Under the pieces are notes generated by a model. The model ran no database searches and was not told where the DNA came from. It worked only from the letters and a program-made list of their open reading frames with translations. DNA of 64,000 nt, from positions 186,001 to 250,000 of the forward strand of contig CAVXBV010000012.1 of the NCBI GenBank assembly GCA_963760125.1. The letters run 5' to 3'. A program made the translations under genes and the position numbers. The stretch is from RYN-111 sp963760125 (lineage in GTDB: Bacteria; Actinomycetota; Actinomycetes; Mycobacteriales; SCTD01). Within the stretch, counting starts at the first letter, position 1. Every line of letters begins with the position of its first letter. Shown piece after piece: positions 1 through 8,842 of this stretch.

Positions 1-640
1 GCGCCAGCTGCCGCCCTCCGTGGTTGCTCACCACCACCCCGGCCGCGCCCGCCTGCACGCAGGCAGCCGCATCGTCGCCGCGCAGCAGCCCCTTCACGAG
101 CACGGGGAGTCCGGTCGCGCCGGCCAGCCACCCGACAGCTGCCAAGGTCGCGGAGGGGTCCTGCTCCAGGTCACCCAGGCGGTCCCGCCGGTCGGTTCCG
201 AGGTACGGCGTGTCGCCGGTGAGCACGATCGCCCTGGCGCCGCGGTCCCGCGCCCGCTGGGCGTCGTCCAGGGTGCGCGCGCGGTCGCGGAGCACGTAGC
301 TCTGCCACCACCACGGACCGGGCGGCGTGACCTCCACGTCCGCCCGCGACGACACGACGTAGAGGCTGCCGGCCGCTGCCGCTCCGGCAGCGCTCTCCAC
401 CTCGCCGCCCGGGTGCACCCGCTGGTGACCGGCGGTCGGTGCCACGAGGACCGGCGTCCCGAGGGGGCTGCCGAACAGGTCGAGCGAGAGGTCCACGGTG
501 CTGACGTCGCGTAGGACGTGCGGCCGGAGCCGGACGTCCTGCCAGCCGCCGTCCTCGTGGCCCTGCTCGACGTACGCGACGACGTCTGGAGGCAGGGCAG
601 CCCGTGCCGCGTCGCGCTGGGACGCGAGCAGCGGGTGCAT
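1..640 (-). CDS. FMN-dependent alpha-hydroxy-acid dehydrogenase (lactate/mandelate oxidase family), 3' end cut by the window
   Basis: Translating the minus strand from the ATG at 640 gives about 213 residues that run off the left edge without a stop. The start MHPLLASQRDAARAALPPDV, the stretch APTAGHQRVHPGGE, the VLTGDTPYLGTDRR segment, VLVKGLL and the terminal VSNHGGRQL block are hallmarks of the FMN-binding TIM-barrel family that oxidises L-2-hydroxy acids such as lactate or glycolate. VLVKG carries the flavin-contacting Lys, and SNHGGRQ precedes the missing phosphate-binding end. The ATG overlaps the TGA of the upstream ABC-F gene (ATGA), so the two are probably co-translated. The substrate cannot be told from this part. 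Confidence 0.85.
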   Translation of the reverse strand, partial: MHPLLASQRDAARAALPPDVVAYVEQGHEDGGWQDVRLRPHVLRDVSTVDLSLDLFGSPLGTPVLVAPTAGHQRVHPGGEVESAAGAAAAGSLYVVSSRADVEVTPPGPWWWQSYVLRDRARTLDDAQRARDRGARAIVLTGDTPYLGTDRRDRLGDLEQDPSATLAAVGWLAGATGLPVLVKGLLRGDDAAACVQAGAAGVVVSNHGGRQLA

Positions 641-2232
641 CAGGCCAGGGCGATGAGGTCGGCGAGCGCGTCCGACCACTGGTCCTCGACGCCGTCGGGC
701 AGGAGCAGCACCTTGTCGGGCTCCAGCGCTGCCACGGCGCCCTCGTCGTGGGTCACCAGGACGACCGCGCCCTGGTAGGTGGCCAGGGCGCCGAGGACCT
801 CCTCCCGCGACGCAGGGTCGAGGTTGTTGGTCGGTTCGTCGAGCAGGAGCACGTTGGCGCCGCTGACGACCAGCGTGGCCAGGGCGAGGCGGGTCTTCTC
901 CCCGCCGGACAGGGTGCCGGCCCGCTGGTGGACCACGTCCCCGCTGAACAGGAACGAGCCGAGGACCCGGCGCGCCTCGGGCTCGGGGAGCTCAGGGGCG
1001 CTGGTGCGCATGTTCTCCAGCACGGTGCGGTCGGTGTCCAGGGTGTCGTGCTCCTGGGCGTAGTAGCCCAGGACGCAGCCGTGGCCCGGCAGGACCTCAC
1101 CGGTATCGGGCGCCTCGGTCCCGCTCAGGAGCTTGAGGAGCGTCGTCTTGCCGGCGCCGTTGAGCCCCAGGACCACGACGCGCGCGCCACGGTCGATCGC
1201 GAGGTCGACGTCGGTGAAGATCTCCAGGCTGCCGTAGGACTTGCTCAGCTCGCGGGCCGTGAGCGGTGTCTTGCCGCACGGCTTGGGCTCAGGGAAGCGG
1301 AGCTTGGCGACCCGGTCCTGCGCGCGCATGCCCTCGGTGCCCGCGAGCATCCGCTCCGCACGCTTGGCCATGCCCTGCGCAGCCTTGGCCTTGGTGGCCT
1401 TCGCCCGCATCTTGTCGGCCTGCAGCATGAGGACACCGGCCTGCTTCTCGGCATTGGCGCGTTCGCGCTTGCGCCGCTTCTCATCGGTCTCGCGCTGCTG
1501 CAGGTAGGTCTTCCAGCCGACGTTGTACTGGTCCATCTCGGCCCGGTTGGCGTCCAGGTGGAACACCTTGTTGACCACTGCGTCGAGCAGGTCGACGTCG
1601 TGGCTGATGACGATCAGGCCGCCCACGTGCTTCTTCAGGAAGTCGCGCAGCCAGACGATCGAGTCGGCGTCGAGGTGGTTGGTCGGCTCGTCCAGGAGCA
1701 GCGTCGTGGCGCCGCTGAACAGGATCCGGGCGAGCTCGACCCGTCGGCGTTGACCGCCGGACAGCGTGCCGATGCGCTGCTCCAGCGCGCGGGTGGGCAG
1801 GCCGAGGTTGCTGCAGATGCGGGCGGCCTCAGCCTCAGCGCCGTACCCGTCGAGGGCGACGAACCGCTCCTCGAGCTTGCCGTAGCGCTCGATCACGGAC
1901 AGGTCGTCGGGCTTCTCGGTCATCTCGACCTGGAGCTTCTCCATCTTGCGGACGAGGTCGTCGAGGCCTCGCGCGCTGAGCACCCGGTCGCGCGCCAGGA
2001 CGTCGAGGTCCCCGGTGCGGGGGTCCTGCGGCAGGTAGCCGACCTCGCCGGCCCGCACGATCTGCCCGGCAGCGGGCAGGGTCTCGCCCGCGAGGGTCTT
2101 GGTCAGGGTCGTCTTGCCGGCGCCGTTGCGGCCGACCAGGCCGATGCGGTCGCCCGGCTGGACGCGGAAGGTCACGTCCGACAGCAGGGCGCGCGCCCCG
2201 GCGCGCAGCTCGAGGGCGGTGACGGTGATCAT
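640..2232 (-). CDS. ABC-F family ATP-binding protein (ribosome-associated type)
   Basis: A 530-residue soluble protein with two ABC domains and no membrane segment, the ABC-F layout (translation factors and antibiotic-resistance ribosome-protection proteins). Domain 1 has GRNGAGKTT near residue 34, LSGGQRRRVELARIL and LLLDEPTNHLD. Domain 2 has GLNGAGKTTLLKLLSG near 350, LSGGEKTRLALATLVVSG and LLLDEPTNNLD. A basic helical linker (KRRKRERANAEKQ) lies between them. I chose the ATG at 2232 (MITVTALELRAG) rather than the in-frame start at 2271 because AGAAGGA sits just before it. The subtype (EttA-like or drug protection) cannot be decided by eye. Confidence 0.93.
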   Translation of the reverse strand: MITVTALELRAGARALLSDVTFRVQPGDRIGLVGRNGAGKTTLTKTLAGETLPAAGQIVRAGEVGYLPQDPRTGDLDVLARDRVLSARGLDDLVRKMEKLQVEMTEKPDDLSVIERYGKLEERFVALDGYGAEAEAARICSNLGLPTRALEQRIGTLSGGQRRRVELARILFSGATTLLLDEPTNHLDADSIVWLRDFLKKHVGGLIVISHDVDLLDAVVNKVFHLDANRAEMDQYNVGWKTYLQQRETDEKRRKRERANAEKQAGVLMLQADKMRAKATKAKAAQGMAKRAERMLAGTEGMRAQDRVAKLRFPEPKPCGKTPLTARELSKSYGSLEIFTDVDLAIDRGARVVVLGLNGAGKTTLLKLLSGTEAPDTGEVLPGHGCVLGYYAQEHDTLDTDRTVLENMRTSAPELPEPEARRVLGSFLFSGDVVHQRAGTLSGGEKTRLALATLVVSGANVLLLDEPTNNLDPASREEVLGALATYQGAVVLVTHDEGAVAALEPDKVLLLPDGVEDQWSDALADLIALA

Positions 2233-2327
2233 GGGGTTCCTTCTGGGACGCGGTGGGCAGGTGGGCGACAAGAGCTCGCCAGCCTCAGTGCGTCGTCACG
2301 ACCACCAGAGTAGAGGACAACGCGCCC

Positions 2328-3170
2328 GTGGACTTCAACGACAACGCCAGGCTGGACACCTCGCAGGTCAGCGATCGCCGCGGGCGCGGCGGGCGCGGCG
2401 TGGCGCTCGGAGGGGGTGGGCTCGGCATCGTCGGCCTGCTGATCGCGCTCGTCCTGGGTGTGAACCCGGCTGACCTGACCGGCGGCTCGGACCCGGCGGG
2501 CCAGTCCGCCTCGGTCTCCGACCTCAGCAGCCGCTGCCAGACCGGCGCCGACGCCGACCGGGACGACGACTGCCGCATCGTCGGCGTCGCCAACAGCGTC
2601 CAGGCCTACTGGCGTACGGCGCTGAAGGACTACCGCGACTCCGACACCGTCCTGTTCACGGGCCAGGTGTCCACCGGCTGCGGCGCCGCCACGTCTGCCG
2701 TCGGCCCGTTCTACTGCCCGAGCGACGAGCTCATCTACCTCGACCTCGGGTTCTTCGAGGAGCTGCGGACCACGTTCGGTGCGCAGGGCGGGACCTTCGC
2801 CCAGGCGTACGTCATCGCCCACGAGTACGGCCATCACGTGCAGGACGTGCTGGGTGTCTCGTCCGACGGTGGAAAGGGCGCGACGTCCCGGTCCGTCCGG
2901 GTCGAGCTGCAGGCCGACTGCTACGCCGGCGTCTGGGCCAAGAACGCGGTCGACACGGGGTTCGTGGCGCCGCTCACACAGGCCGACATCGCCGATGGGC
3001 TGGACGCCGCGGCGTCGATCGGTGACGACCGGATCCAGAAGGAGTTCAACGGCCGCGTGGACGAGGGCTCGTTCACGCACGGGTCCGCAGCCCAGCGGCA
3101 GAAGTGGTTCACCACCGGCTACCGCACCGGTTCGCCGAGGGGCTGCGACACCTTCAGCGGCGGGATCTAG
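2328..3170 (+). CDS. Neutral zinc metallopeptidase, YpfJ/KPN_02809 family, membrane-anchored
   Basis: 280 residues. The N-terminus is short and basic (MDFNDNARLDTSQVSDRRGR), followed by one hydrophobic segment (LGIVGLLIALVLGV) that should anchor the protein so the catalytic part lies outside. The zinc signature HEYGHH sits in AYVIAHEYGHHVQDVLG, and the downstream ELQADCYAGVWA supplies the third ligand region; both are diagnostic of this family. The GTG at 2328 is preferred over the ORF start at 2253 because family members begin close to the MDFNDNA stretch and AGAGGA lies upstream. Its stop interlocks with the ptsI stop on the other strand (CTAG at 3167-3170). Confidence 0.88.
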   Translation: MDFNDNARLDTSQVSDRRGRGGRGVALGGGGLGIVGLLIALVLGVNPADLTGGSDPAGQSASVSDLSSRCQTGADADRDDDCRIVGVANSVQAYWRTALKDYRDSDTVLFTGQVSTGCGAATSAVGPFYCPSDELIYLDLGFFEELRTTFGAQGGTFAQAYVIAHEYGHHVQDVLGVSSDGGKGATSRSVRVELQADCYAGVWAKNAVDTGFVAPLTQADIADGLDAAASIGDDRIQKEFNGRVDEGSFTHGSAAQRQKWFTTGYRTGSPRGCDTFSGGI

Positions 3171-4816
3171 AGCGCGCGGACGGCGGCACGGGCAGCTGCG
3201 CCGTCCGCTGCTGCGAGCGCCGCGGACGCCCGGTCCCGGCACTGCTGAAGGGTGAGCGCCGCCACGGCTGCGCGCACCTCCGCGACCGAGTTCGGAGCCA
3301 TCGACAGGCTGGTCACACCCAGGCCCACCAGGACAGGTGCCAGGAGGGCGTCGCTGGCCGCCTCGCCGCAGACGCCCACGGGCTTGCCGAGTCGCTGCCC
3401 GGCCTCGGCGGTCAGCCGGACGAGCTCCAGCAGCGCCGGTTGCCAGGGGTCGAGCAGATCCGCCAGGTCACCTGCCATCCGGTCGGCGGCGAAGGCGTAC
3501 TGCGCCAGATCGTTGGTGCCCAGGCTCAGGAAGTCACAGCGCTCGAGCAGCTTCTCGGCACGTAGCGCGGCGGCGGGCACCTCGACCATCGAGCCGGCCA
3601 GCGCAAGCCCGTGCGCTCTGCACTGAACTGCGAACTCGCCTGCCTCCTGCGGCGTCGACACCATCGGGGCCATCACCCAGACGTCGGCGTCGGTCGCCTG
3701 CGCGGCCTGCGCCAACGCACCGAGCTGGCGGTGGAGCAGCTCCGGGTACCGACGGCTCGTGCGCAGGCCACGCACGCCCAGCGCCGGGTTCGGCTCGTCG
3801 AGGACGGTCACGAACGCCAAGGGCTTGTCCGCACCGGCGTCGAGCGTGCGGACCACCACCTTGCGGCCTGAGAACGCCGCGAACACCTTCGTGTAGGCGG
3901 CGACCTGGTCGGCGACGCTCGGCTCCTGCGGCCGGTCCAGGAACAGGAACTCGGTCCGAAACAGTCCGACGCCCTCGCTGTCGACGGCGGCAGCCGCAGC
4001 GATGCCGCTGTCGGCGCCGACGTTGACCAGCAGCTTCACCGCGTGACCGTCAAGCGTCCGGCCGGGGCCGCTGACGTGCGCGAAGCCCGCTGTGCGGACC
4101 GCCTCGGCAGCCAGCGCGTGCTCGGCAACGTCCGCGGAAGGGTCCAGCACGATGGTGCCGCGGGCGCCGTCCACGAGGACCGCCTGCCCGTCCGCGAGCC
4201 CGCTGGCGCCGGCGCAGGCGACCACTGCTGGTACGCCGAGTGACTTGGCCAGGATGGCGGTGTGACTGGTCGGTCCGCCCTCCTCCGTGACGAGAGCCAG
4301 CACCACGCTCGGGTCCAGGCCCGCAGTGTCTGCCGGAGCCAGGTCCGTGGCGACGAGGACGAACGGGTGACCAGGCGCCGGGACACCGGGCACGGGCACA
4401 CCGAGAGCTCCCGCGATGGCTCGCGAGCGCAGGTCGTCGAGGTCCGCGACCCGCTCTGCGAGGTAGGGACCGGCGGCAGCCAGAGCGGCCCGGAAGCCGG
4501 CGAACGCCTGCTGCAGCGCGACCGCGGCGGCCGCCCCCTCCCCCGTGGCCCGCGCGACCTCTTCCGTCAGCGAGGGGTCGCGCGCCATCATGGCCTGCGC
4601 CTCCAGCACCGCTGCCGCTTCCCCTCCGACCTCAGCGGCCTTGCGCTCCAGGAACCCCGCCACCTGCTCGAGAGCCTCCACAGCGACCGACTGCTCGTGC
4701 TGGGGCGTCCCCGACGGCAGCAGTCCCGAGGGGACGAGCACCGGCGGTGCCATGCGGACCACGGTGCCGTGCACCACGCCGGCGCTGACGCCCAGCCCCT
4801 GCAGCTCGTCCGCCAT
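3167..4816 (-). CDS. ptsI: Phosphoenolpyruvate-protein phosphotransferase (PTS Enzyme I)
   Basis: 549 residues. Enzyme I takes phosphate from PEP onto a histidine and passes it to HPr. The active-site region EGGPTSHTAILAKSLGVPAVV is clear (His in SHTAI). The C-terminal PEP-binding barrel shows GVGLFRTEFLFL, VVRTLDAGADKP, PALGVRGLR, SLGTNDLAQYAFAADR and VGVCGEAASD. The length is slightly below the 560-575 common for EI. It begins 3 bases after the HPr stop, with GGAGAG upstream. As the last gene of the fructose operon, it gives this locus its own general PTS energy-coupling proteins. Confidence 0.96.
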   Translation of the reverse strand: MADELQGLGVSAGVVHGTVVRMAPPVLVPSGLLPSGTPQHEQSVAVEALEQVAGFLERKAAEVGGEAAAVLEAQAMMARDPSLTEEVARATGEGAAAAVALQQAFAGFRAALAAAGPYLAERVADLDDLRSRAIAGALGVPVPGVPAPGHPFVLVATDLAPADTAGLDPSVVLALVTEEGGPTSHTAILAKSLGVPAVVACAGASGLADGQAVLVDGARGTIVLDPSADVAEHALAAEAVRTAGFAHVSGPGRTLDGHAVKLLVNVGADSGIAAAAAVDSEGVGLFRTEFLFLDRPQEPSVADQVAAYTKVFAAFSGRKVVVRTLDAGADKPLAFVTVLDEPNPALGVRGLRTSRRYPELLHRQLGALAQAAQATDADVWVMAPMVSTPQEAGEFAVQCRAHGLALAGSMVEVPAAALRAEKLLERCDFLSLGTNDLAQYAFAADRMAGDLADLLDPWQPALLELVRLTAEAGQRLGKPVGVCGEAASDALLAPVLVGLGVTSLSMAPNSVAEVRAAVAALTLQQCRDRASAALAAADGAAARAAVRAL

Positions 4817-4819
4817 GGT

Positions 4820-5095
4820 TCAGCTCTCCGCGTCGTCGTGGTCGGTCTCGAGCACGGCGACGAGGGAGTCCAGCGCGGCCTCCGCGTCGTCACCGTCGAC
4901 GGTGACGGTGACCTCGTCGCCGCCGCGGGCGTCGAGGGAGAGCACCATGAGGATGCTCTTCGCGTTGACCGGGTCCCCGCCCGACTTGGCGATGGTCACG
5001 CCTGCCGGGACAGCCGTGGCGGCCTGGACGAACAGGGACGCGGGGCGGGCGTGCAGACCCACCCGGGAGCCGATGACCGTGCTGCGTGAGGGCAT
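4820..5095 (-). CDS. ptsH: Phosphocarrier protein HPr
   Basis: 91 residues. HPr shuttles phosphate from Enzyme I to EIIA. The phosphoryl-accepting histidine lies in SRVGLHARPASLFVQAA. The following VNAKSILMVLSLDARGGDEV matches the regulatory-serine region of the family (NAKSIL). The ATG at 5095 has GGAGGA seven bases upstream. It sits between fruA and ptsI. The acidic tail (ETDHDDAES) is a little longer than average. Confidence 0.96.
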   Translation of the reverse strand: MPSRSTVIGSRVGLHARPASLFVQAATAVPAGVTIAKSGGDPVNAKSILMVLSLDARGGDEVTVTVDGDDAEAALDSLVAVLETDHDDAES

Positions 5096-5107
5096 GTCGA
5101 GGTCCTC

Positions 5108-6613
5108 CTAGACCCGGGCGGTCGCGGGCACGCCCGCGACATCGGAGGTGAGGGACTGCTCGGGCAAGGTGAGGACCCGGCGCCCCGTCGACTTGAGGGC
5201 CACCACGCTGGCGGCGCTCACCAGGATGCCCGCCACGATGGCGAGCAGGTACAGCACCGGACGACCGACCAGTCCGACGACGAAGATGCCCCCGTGTGGA
5301 GCTCGGCTCGTGGCGCCGACGGCCATCGACAGGGCGCCCGTCACGGCGCTGCCGGCCATGAGGGAGGGGATGACGCGGAGGGGATCGCCTGCCGCGAAGG
5401 GGATCGCGCCCTCGGTGATGAACGACGCGCCCAGCAGCCAACCAGCCTCGCCGGCCTTGCGCTCGGGCTCCGTGAACAGCTTGGGGCGTACGACGGTGGC
5501 GAGCGCCAGGGCGATCGGTGGCGTCATGCCCGCGGCCATGACTGCCGCCATGACGTCGAGGTTGCCCGCTGCCAGGCTGGCGACGCCGAAGGTGTAGGCC
5601 ACCTTGTTCACCGGACCGCCCATGTCGAAGGCCATCATCAGGCCGAGCAGCGCACCCAGCAGGATCGCGTTCGTGCCGGTCAGGCCGTTCAGCCCGCTGG
5701 TCATCGCGTCGGTGACGCTCTTCACCGGCTTGCCGATGACGAAGACCATGAGGAAGCCGATCGCGATCGTCGTGATCAGCGGGACGACAACGACGGGCAT
5801 GACCCCCGCCATCCCGCGAGGCACCTTGACCTTGCCGATGGCGAGCACGAGCGCTCCCGTCGCGAGGCCGCTGAGCATGCCACCGAGGAACCCCGCGCCG
5901 ACGATCGAGGCGAGCAGTCCACCGACGATGCCGGGGACGAGGCCTTGCCGGTCGGCCATGGCGAACGCGATGAAGCCGGACAGGATGGGGGCGAGCATGA
6001 AGAAGGCGATCTTGCCGAGGGCGAACAGGAGCCCGGCGTATCCGGCCTGCCTGATGATGGCGTCGAAGTCACCACCGAGCGGCAGGTTGCCGGCGACGCT
6101 GGTGTACTCCACGCCGTTGAAGGTCCCGCCGTACAGCTTGGTGACCACCTCGTCGCCGCCGAGCAGGAAGCCGAGCGCGATGAGGATGCCGCCAGCGGCG
6201 ACAAACGGGATCATGTAGCTGACGCCGGTCATGAGCCACTGGCGCAGCTGGGTGCCCGGGCCGACCTTGTGGGCCGTGGCGACGACCGCGGCCTGCTTGG
6301 GGCCGCGCCCGGTCGCGGCGGCCGATGCCTCAGCGAGAAGGCCCGCGGGGTCGTTGATCGCGCGCTTCACGCCGCTGCTCACCTGCGGCAGGTGGGCGAA
6401 GCGCTCCTTGCCCCGCACCTCGACGTCCGCGGCGAAGATGGCCACGTCGGCGTCGGCGAGCTGCTCGGGCGTGAACGGGTCCGCCCCCGCTGCGCCCTGC
6501 GTCTCGACGTGGATCTCATGACCTGCCGCGAGCGCGGCCTGCTCGAGGGACTCGGCCGCCATGTAGGTGTGCGCGATCCCGGTGGGGCAGCTGGTGACAG
6601 CGACGATCTTCAC
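5108..6613 (-). CDS. fruA: PTS fructose transporter subunit IIBC
   Basis: 501 residues. An N-terminal fructose-type IIB domain (about 1-100) starts with MKIVAVTSCPTGIAHTYMAA, where the cysteine accepts phosphate from EIIA. A multi-pass IIC permease domain (about 130-480) follows, with TGVSYMIPFVAAGGILIALG, the DMGGPVNKVAYTFG stretch and EGAIPFAAGDPLRVIP, all characteristic of FruA. It imports fructose as fructose 1-phosphate. Unlike the three-domain FruA found in many actinobacteria, the IIA domain is a separate gene directly upstream, overlapping by 4 bases (ATGA). Confidence 0.95.
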   Translation of the reverse strand: MKIVAVTSCPTGIAHTYMAAESLEQAALAAGHEIHVETQGAAGADPFTPEQLADADVAIFAADVEVRGKERFAHLPQVSSGVKRAINDPAGLLAEASAAATGRGPKQAAVVATAHKVGPGTQLRQWLMTGVSYMIPFVAAGGILIALGFLLGGDEVVTKLYGGTFNGVEYTSVAGNLPLGGDFDAIIRQAGYAGLLFALGKIAFFMLAPILSGFIAFAMADRQGLVPGIVGGLLASIVGAGFLGGMLSGLATGALVLAIGKVKVPRGMAGVMPVVVVPLITTIAIGFLMVFVIGKPVKSVTDAMTSGLNGLTGTNAILLGALLGLMMAFDMGGPVNKVAYTFGVASLAAGNLDVMAAVMAAGMTPPIALALATVVRPKLFTEPERKAGEAGWLLGASFITEGAIPFAAGDPLRVIPSLMAGSAVTGALSMAVGATSRAPHGGIFVVGLVGRPVLYLLAIVAGILVSAASVVALKSTGRRVLTLPEQSLTSDVAGVPATARV

Positions 6614-7062
6614 AGCCCGAGCACCTCTCGGTTGATGATGTCGACGACAGCCTGCTGGCTGGCGGCGTCGAGCAGAGCGTCCTTGAAGGACGCGTGGATC
6701 AGCTTGCGGGCGAGCTTGGCGAGGATCGTCATGTGCTCGGATCCCCCGCCGTCCGGGGCCGCGATGAGGAAGACCAGATGCGCTGGGCCGTCGGGGGCGC
6801 CGAAGTCGATACCGCCCCTGCTCCGCCCGAACCCCAGCGTCGGCTGGGTCACGTGAGCGGAGCGGCAGTGCGGGATGCCGATCCCACCTTCGAGACCGGT
6901 GGCCATCTGCTCCTCCCGCGCGGCGACGTCGGAGAGGAAGCCCTCGAGGTCGGTGACCCGTCCGGCGGCGACGAGCCGCTCAGCGAGGGCGCGGGTGCCG
7001 GTGGCCCGGTCGTCAGCTTCGAGGTCGAGGTCGACCAGGTCGGCGGTGATGAGATCGCTCAC
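6610..7062 (-). CDS. PTS fructose-type EIIA component
   Basis: 150 residues, fructose/mannitol-type IIA domain. The phosphorylated histidine is in GLEGGIGIPHCRSAHV, and ARKLIHASFKDALLDA is the usual C-terminal helix pair. A much longer open frame runs upstream (to 7665), but it is a shadow of fruK. The GTG at 7062 gives MSDLITADLVDLDL and has GAAAGGA upstream. It sits 2 bases after the fruK stop and overlaps the fruA start by 4 bases. It passes phosphate from HPr to the IIB domain of FruA. Confidence 0.9.
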   Translation of the reverse strand: MSDLITADLVDLDLEADDRATGTRALAERLVAAGRVTDLEGFLSDVAAREEQMATGLEGGIGIPHCRSAHVTQPTLGFGRSRGGIDFGAPDGPAHLVFLIAAPDGGGSEHMTILAKLARKLIHASFKDALLDAASQQAVVDIINREVLGL

Positions 7063-7064
7063 GG

Positions 7065-8006
7065 TCAGGGTCCTTTCAGGGTGCGGTCGAGGGGCAGGTG
7101 GTCGGAGATGCGCACGCGAGCGCGGTCGAGGTCGGAGGGTCCGGGCATGCGACTCCCGGGAAGCTGGACGGCGGCTGCGCCCCAGGCCAGGCCCTCGCCG
7201 AGCGCGAGTGGCCCGTGCCCGCCGGCCGACAGGAAGCCCGCGAGGGTCGCGTCGCCCGCGCCGACGCTCGAGACCGGGGCGTCGACGGGGCTCTCGCCGA
7301 ACCACGCCTCCGGACCTTCGACGAGCACGGCGCCGTCGGCTCCGAGGCTGGCCAGGACGGAGCCCGCGCCCCGATCGAGCAGGCTCCGTGCCGCGCTCAC
7401 GACCTCCCCGACCGTGCGGACGGGGAGGCCGGAGACCTCGGCGAGCTCGTCGCGGTTCGGCTTGATGAGGGCTGGCGCGGCGGCGAGCGCCTGCGCGAAG
7501 GGCTCTCCGCTGCTGTCCAGCACCACCTGAGTGCCCAGGGCACGCAGCTCGTGGGTGAGGGTCGCGAGCAGGTCGTCGGGTGCGCCTGGCGGCAGGCTGC
7601 CGGCGAGCACGACCCAGGCCGCGTCGGTGGCCGCCTTGGTGGCGATCTCCACGAGGGCTGCGCACTCAGCGGCAGACAGGGTGGGCCCCGGCTCGTTCAG
7701 CTTGGTGACCGTGCCGTCCGGCTCGACGACGCTCACGTTGGCGCGGACGTCCCCTGCGATGTCGACGGCCGTGACGGCGATGCCGGCGGACTGCAGCAGC
7801 AAGACCAGCTGTGCTCCCACAGCGCCACCCACGGGGAGCACGGCGCGGGTCGAGAGGCCGTGAGCGGCGAGCGCGCGGGAGACATTGATGCCCTTGCCAC
7901 CGGGGTCGACGCGGGCGCCGGTGGCTCGGAGCACCTCGCCGCGCACCAGGGCGTCGATCTCCACGGTTCGGTCGAGCGAGGGGTTGGCCGTGACGGTGAG
8001 GATCAC
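7065..8006 (-). CDS. fruK: 1-phosphofructokinase (PfkB family)
   Basis: 313 residues of the ribokinase/PfkB fold. The N-terminal MILTVTANPSLDRTVEID, the PfkB signature DPGGKGINVSRALAAHG and the catalytic SSVGAGDATLAGFLS (anion hole and Asp base) identify it. It phosphorylates fructose 1-phosphate made by the PTS to fructose 1,6-bisphosphate. It overlaps the fruR stop by 4 bases and is followed closely by EIIA, as in classical fru operons. Confidence 0.94.
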   Translation of the reverse strand: MILTVTANPSLDRTVEIDALVRGEVLRATGARVDPGGKGINVSRALAAHGLSTRAVLPVGGAVGAQLVLLLQSAGIAVTAVDIAGDVRANVSVVEPDGTVTKLNEPGPTLSAAECAALVEIATKAATDAAWVVLAGSLPPGAPDDLLATLTHELRALGTQVVLDSSGEPFAQALAAAPALIKPNRDELAEVSGLPVRTVGEVVSAARSLLDRGAGSVLASLGADGAVLVEGPEAWFGESPVDAPVSSVGAGDATLAGFLSAGGHGPLALGEGLAWGAAAVQLPGSRMPGPSDLDRARVRISDHLPLDRTLKGP

Positions 8007-8764
8007 GCGAGGACCACCTTGGGGCCGGCGGCCTCGAGCGCTGCAGCGACACGGGGGTCCACTCCGGTGTCCATGACGAGCGTCTCGATGTCGTCGAGCC
8101 GGGCGAACCGGGCGAACTGGTCGTCCCCGATCTTGCTGGAGTCCGCCAGGACCACGACCCGCCGCGCGGCCGCGACCATGGCCCGCTTCACCGCCGCCTC
8201 GGCCGGGTCAGCGGTCGTGAGGCCGCGGTCGACGCTCACCCCGTTGGCGCCGAGGAAGGCGACGTCCACCGAGAGCTCGGCGAGGCCGGCGAGAGCCATG
8301 TGGTCCACGCTGGCCAGCGTTCGCGGGCGGACGCGGCCGCCTAGCAGGTGCACGGTGAGATCAGTGCGGGCGGCCAGGACCATCGCGATCGGGAGGGCAT
8401 TGGTCACGATGACGAGCTCGCGCCCCAGCGGGAGCAGATCAGCGAGCTGCGCGGTGGTGCTGCCGGCGTCGAGCAGCACCGTCTGCGCGCCGTCGAGCTC
8501 GGCCACGGCGGACTGGGCGATGCGCCGCTTCTGCTCGAGGCGCTCGCTCGAACGGACAGCCAGGGCGGCCTCGTGCCGCAGCCGCTCGGCGGGAATCGCC
8601 CCCCCGTGCACCCGCCGGACGACGCCGGTCCGCTCCAAGGCCGTGAGATCGCGGCGAATGGTCTCCAGGCTCACGTCGAAGACCGTCGCGAGCTCAGCCA
8701 CGTCGACGCGACCAGCGGCGCGGGCTTGCCGGGCGATCTCACCCTGTCGCTCTTCGGCGTACAT
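8003..8764 (-). CDS. fruR: DeoR-family transcriptional regulator of the fructose operon
   Basis: 253 residues. A DeoR helix-turn-helix comes first (RQGEIARQARAAGRVDVAELATVFDVSLETIRRDL, quoted by key parts AELATVFDVS and ETIRRDL; then RTGVVRRVHGGA). A sugar-phosphate-sensing DeoR C-terminal domain follows, with DAGSTTAQLADLL and GANGVSVDRGLTT. As first gene of the operon it is probably autoregulated, with fructose 1-phosphate or a related sugar phosphate as effector (inferred from family). The ATG at 8764 opens the operon, and a promoter lies about 50-75 bases upstream. Confidence 0.9.
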   Translation of the reverse strand: MYAEERQGEIARQARAAGRVDVAELATVFDVSLETIRRDLTALERTGVVRRVHGGAIPAERLRHEAALAVRSSERLEQKRRIAQSAVAELDGAQTVLLDAGSTTAQLADLLPLGRELVIVTNALPIAMVLAARTDLTVHLLGGRVRPRTLASVDHMALAGLAELSVDVAFLGANGVSVDRGLTTADPAEAAVKRAMVAAARRVVVLADSSKIGDDQFARFARLDDIETLVMDTGVDPRVAAALEAAGPKVVLA

Positions 8765-8813
8765 CGGTGTGCCTGCCCTTCAGGGGGGGCGGCGATCGCC
8801 TGCCCGTCCCTGC

Positions 8814-8842
8814 ATGTTTGCGCCCGGGTATGCCCGTGTCAA
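8814..8842 (-). promoter_or_regulatory. Promoter of the fruR-fruK-PTS operon with overlapping DeoR-type box
   Basis: On the minus strand there is a perfect -35 hexamer TTGACA (plus 8837-8842), a 17-base spacer, then AAACAT (plus 8814-8819) as a weak -10. The heptamer TGTTTGC (plus 8815-8821) overlaps the -10; it matches the core I recall for the DeoR-type regulator SugR of Corynebacterium PTS genes. A second imperfect palindrome, TGTTATCTCACA (8855-8866), lies just upstream of the -35. Which box FruR binds is inference. Confidence 0.55.
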
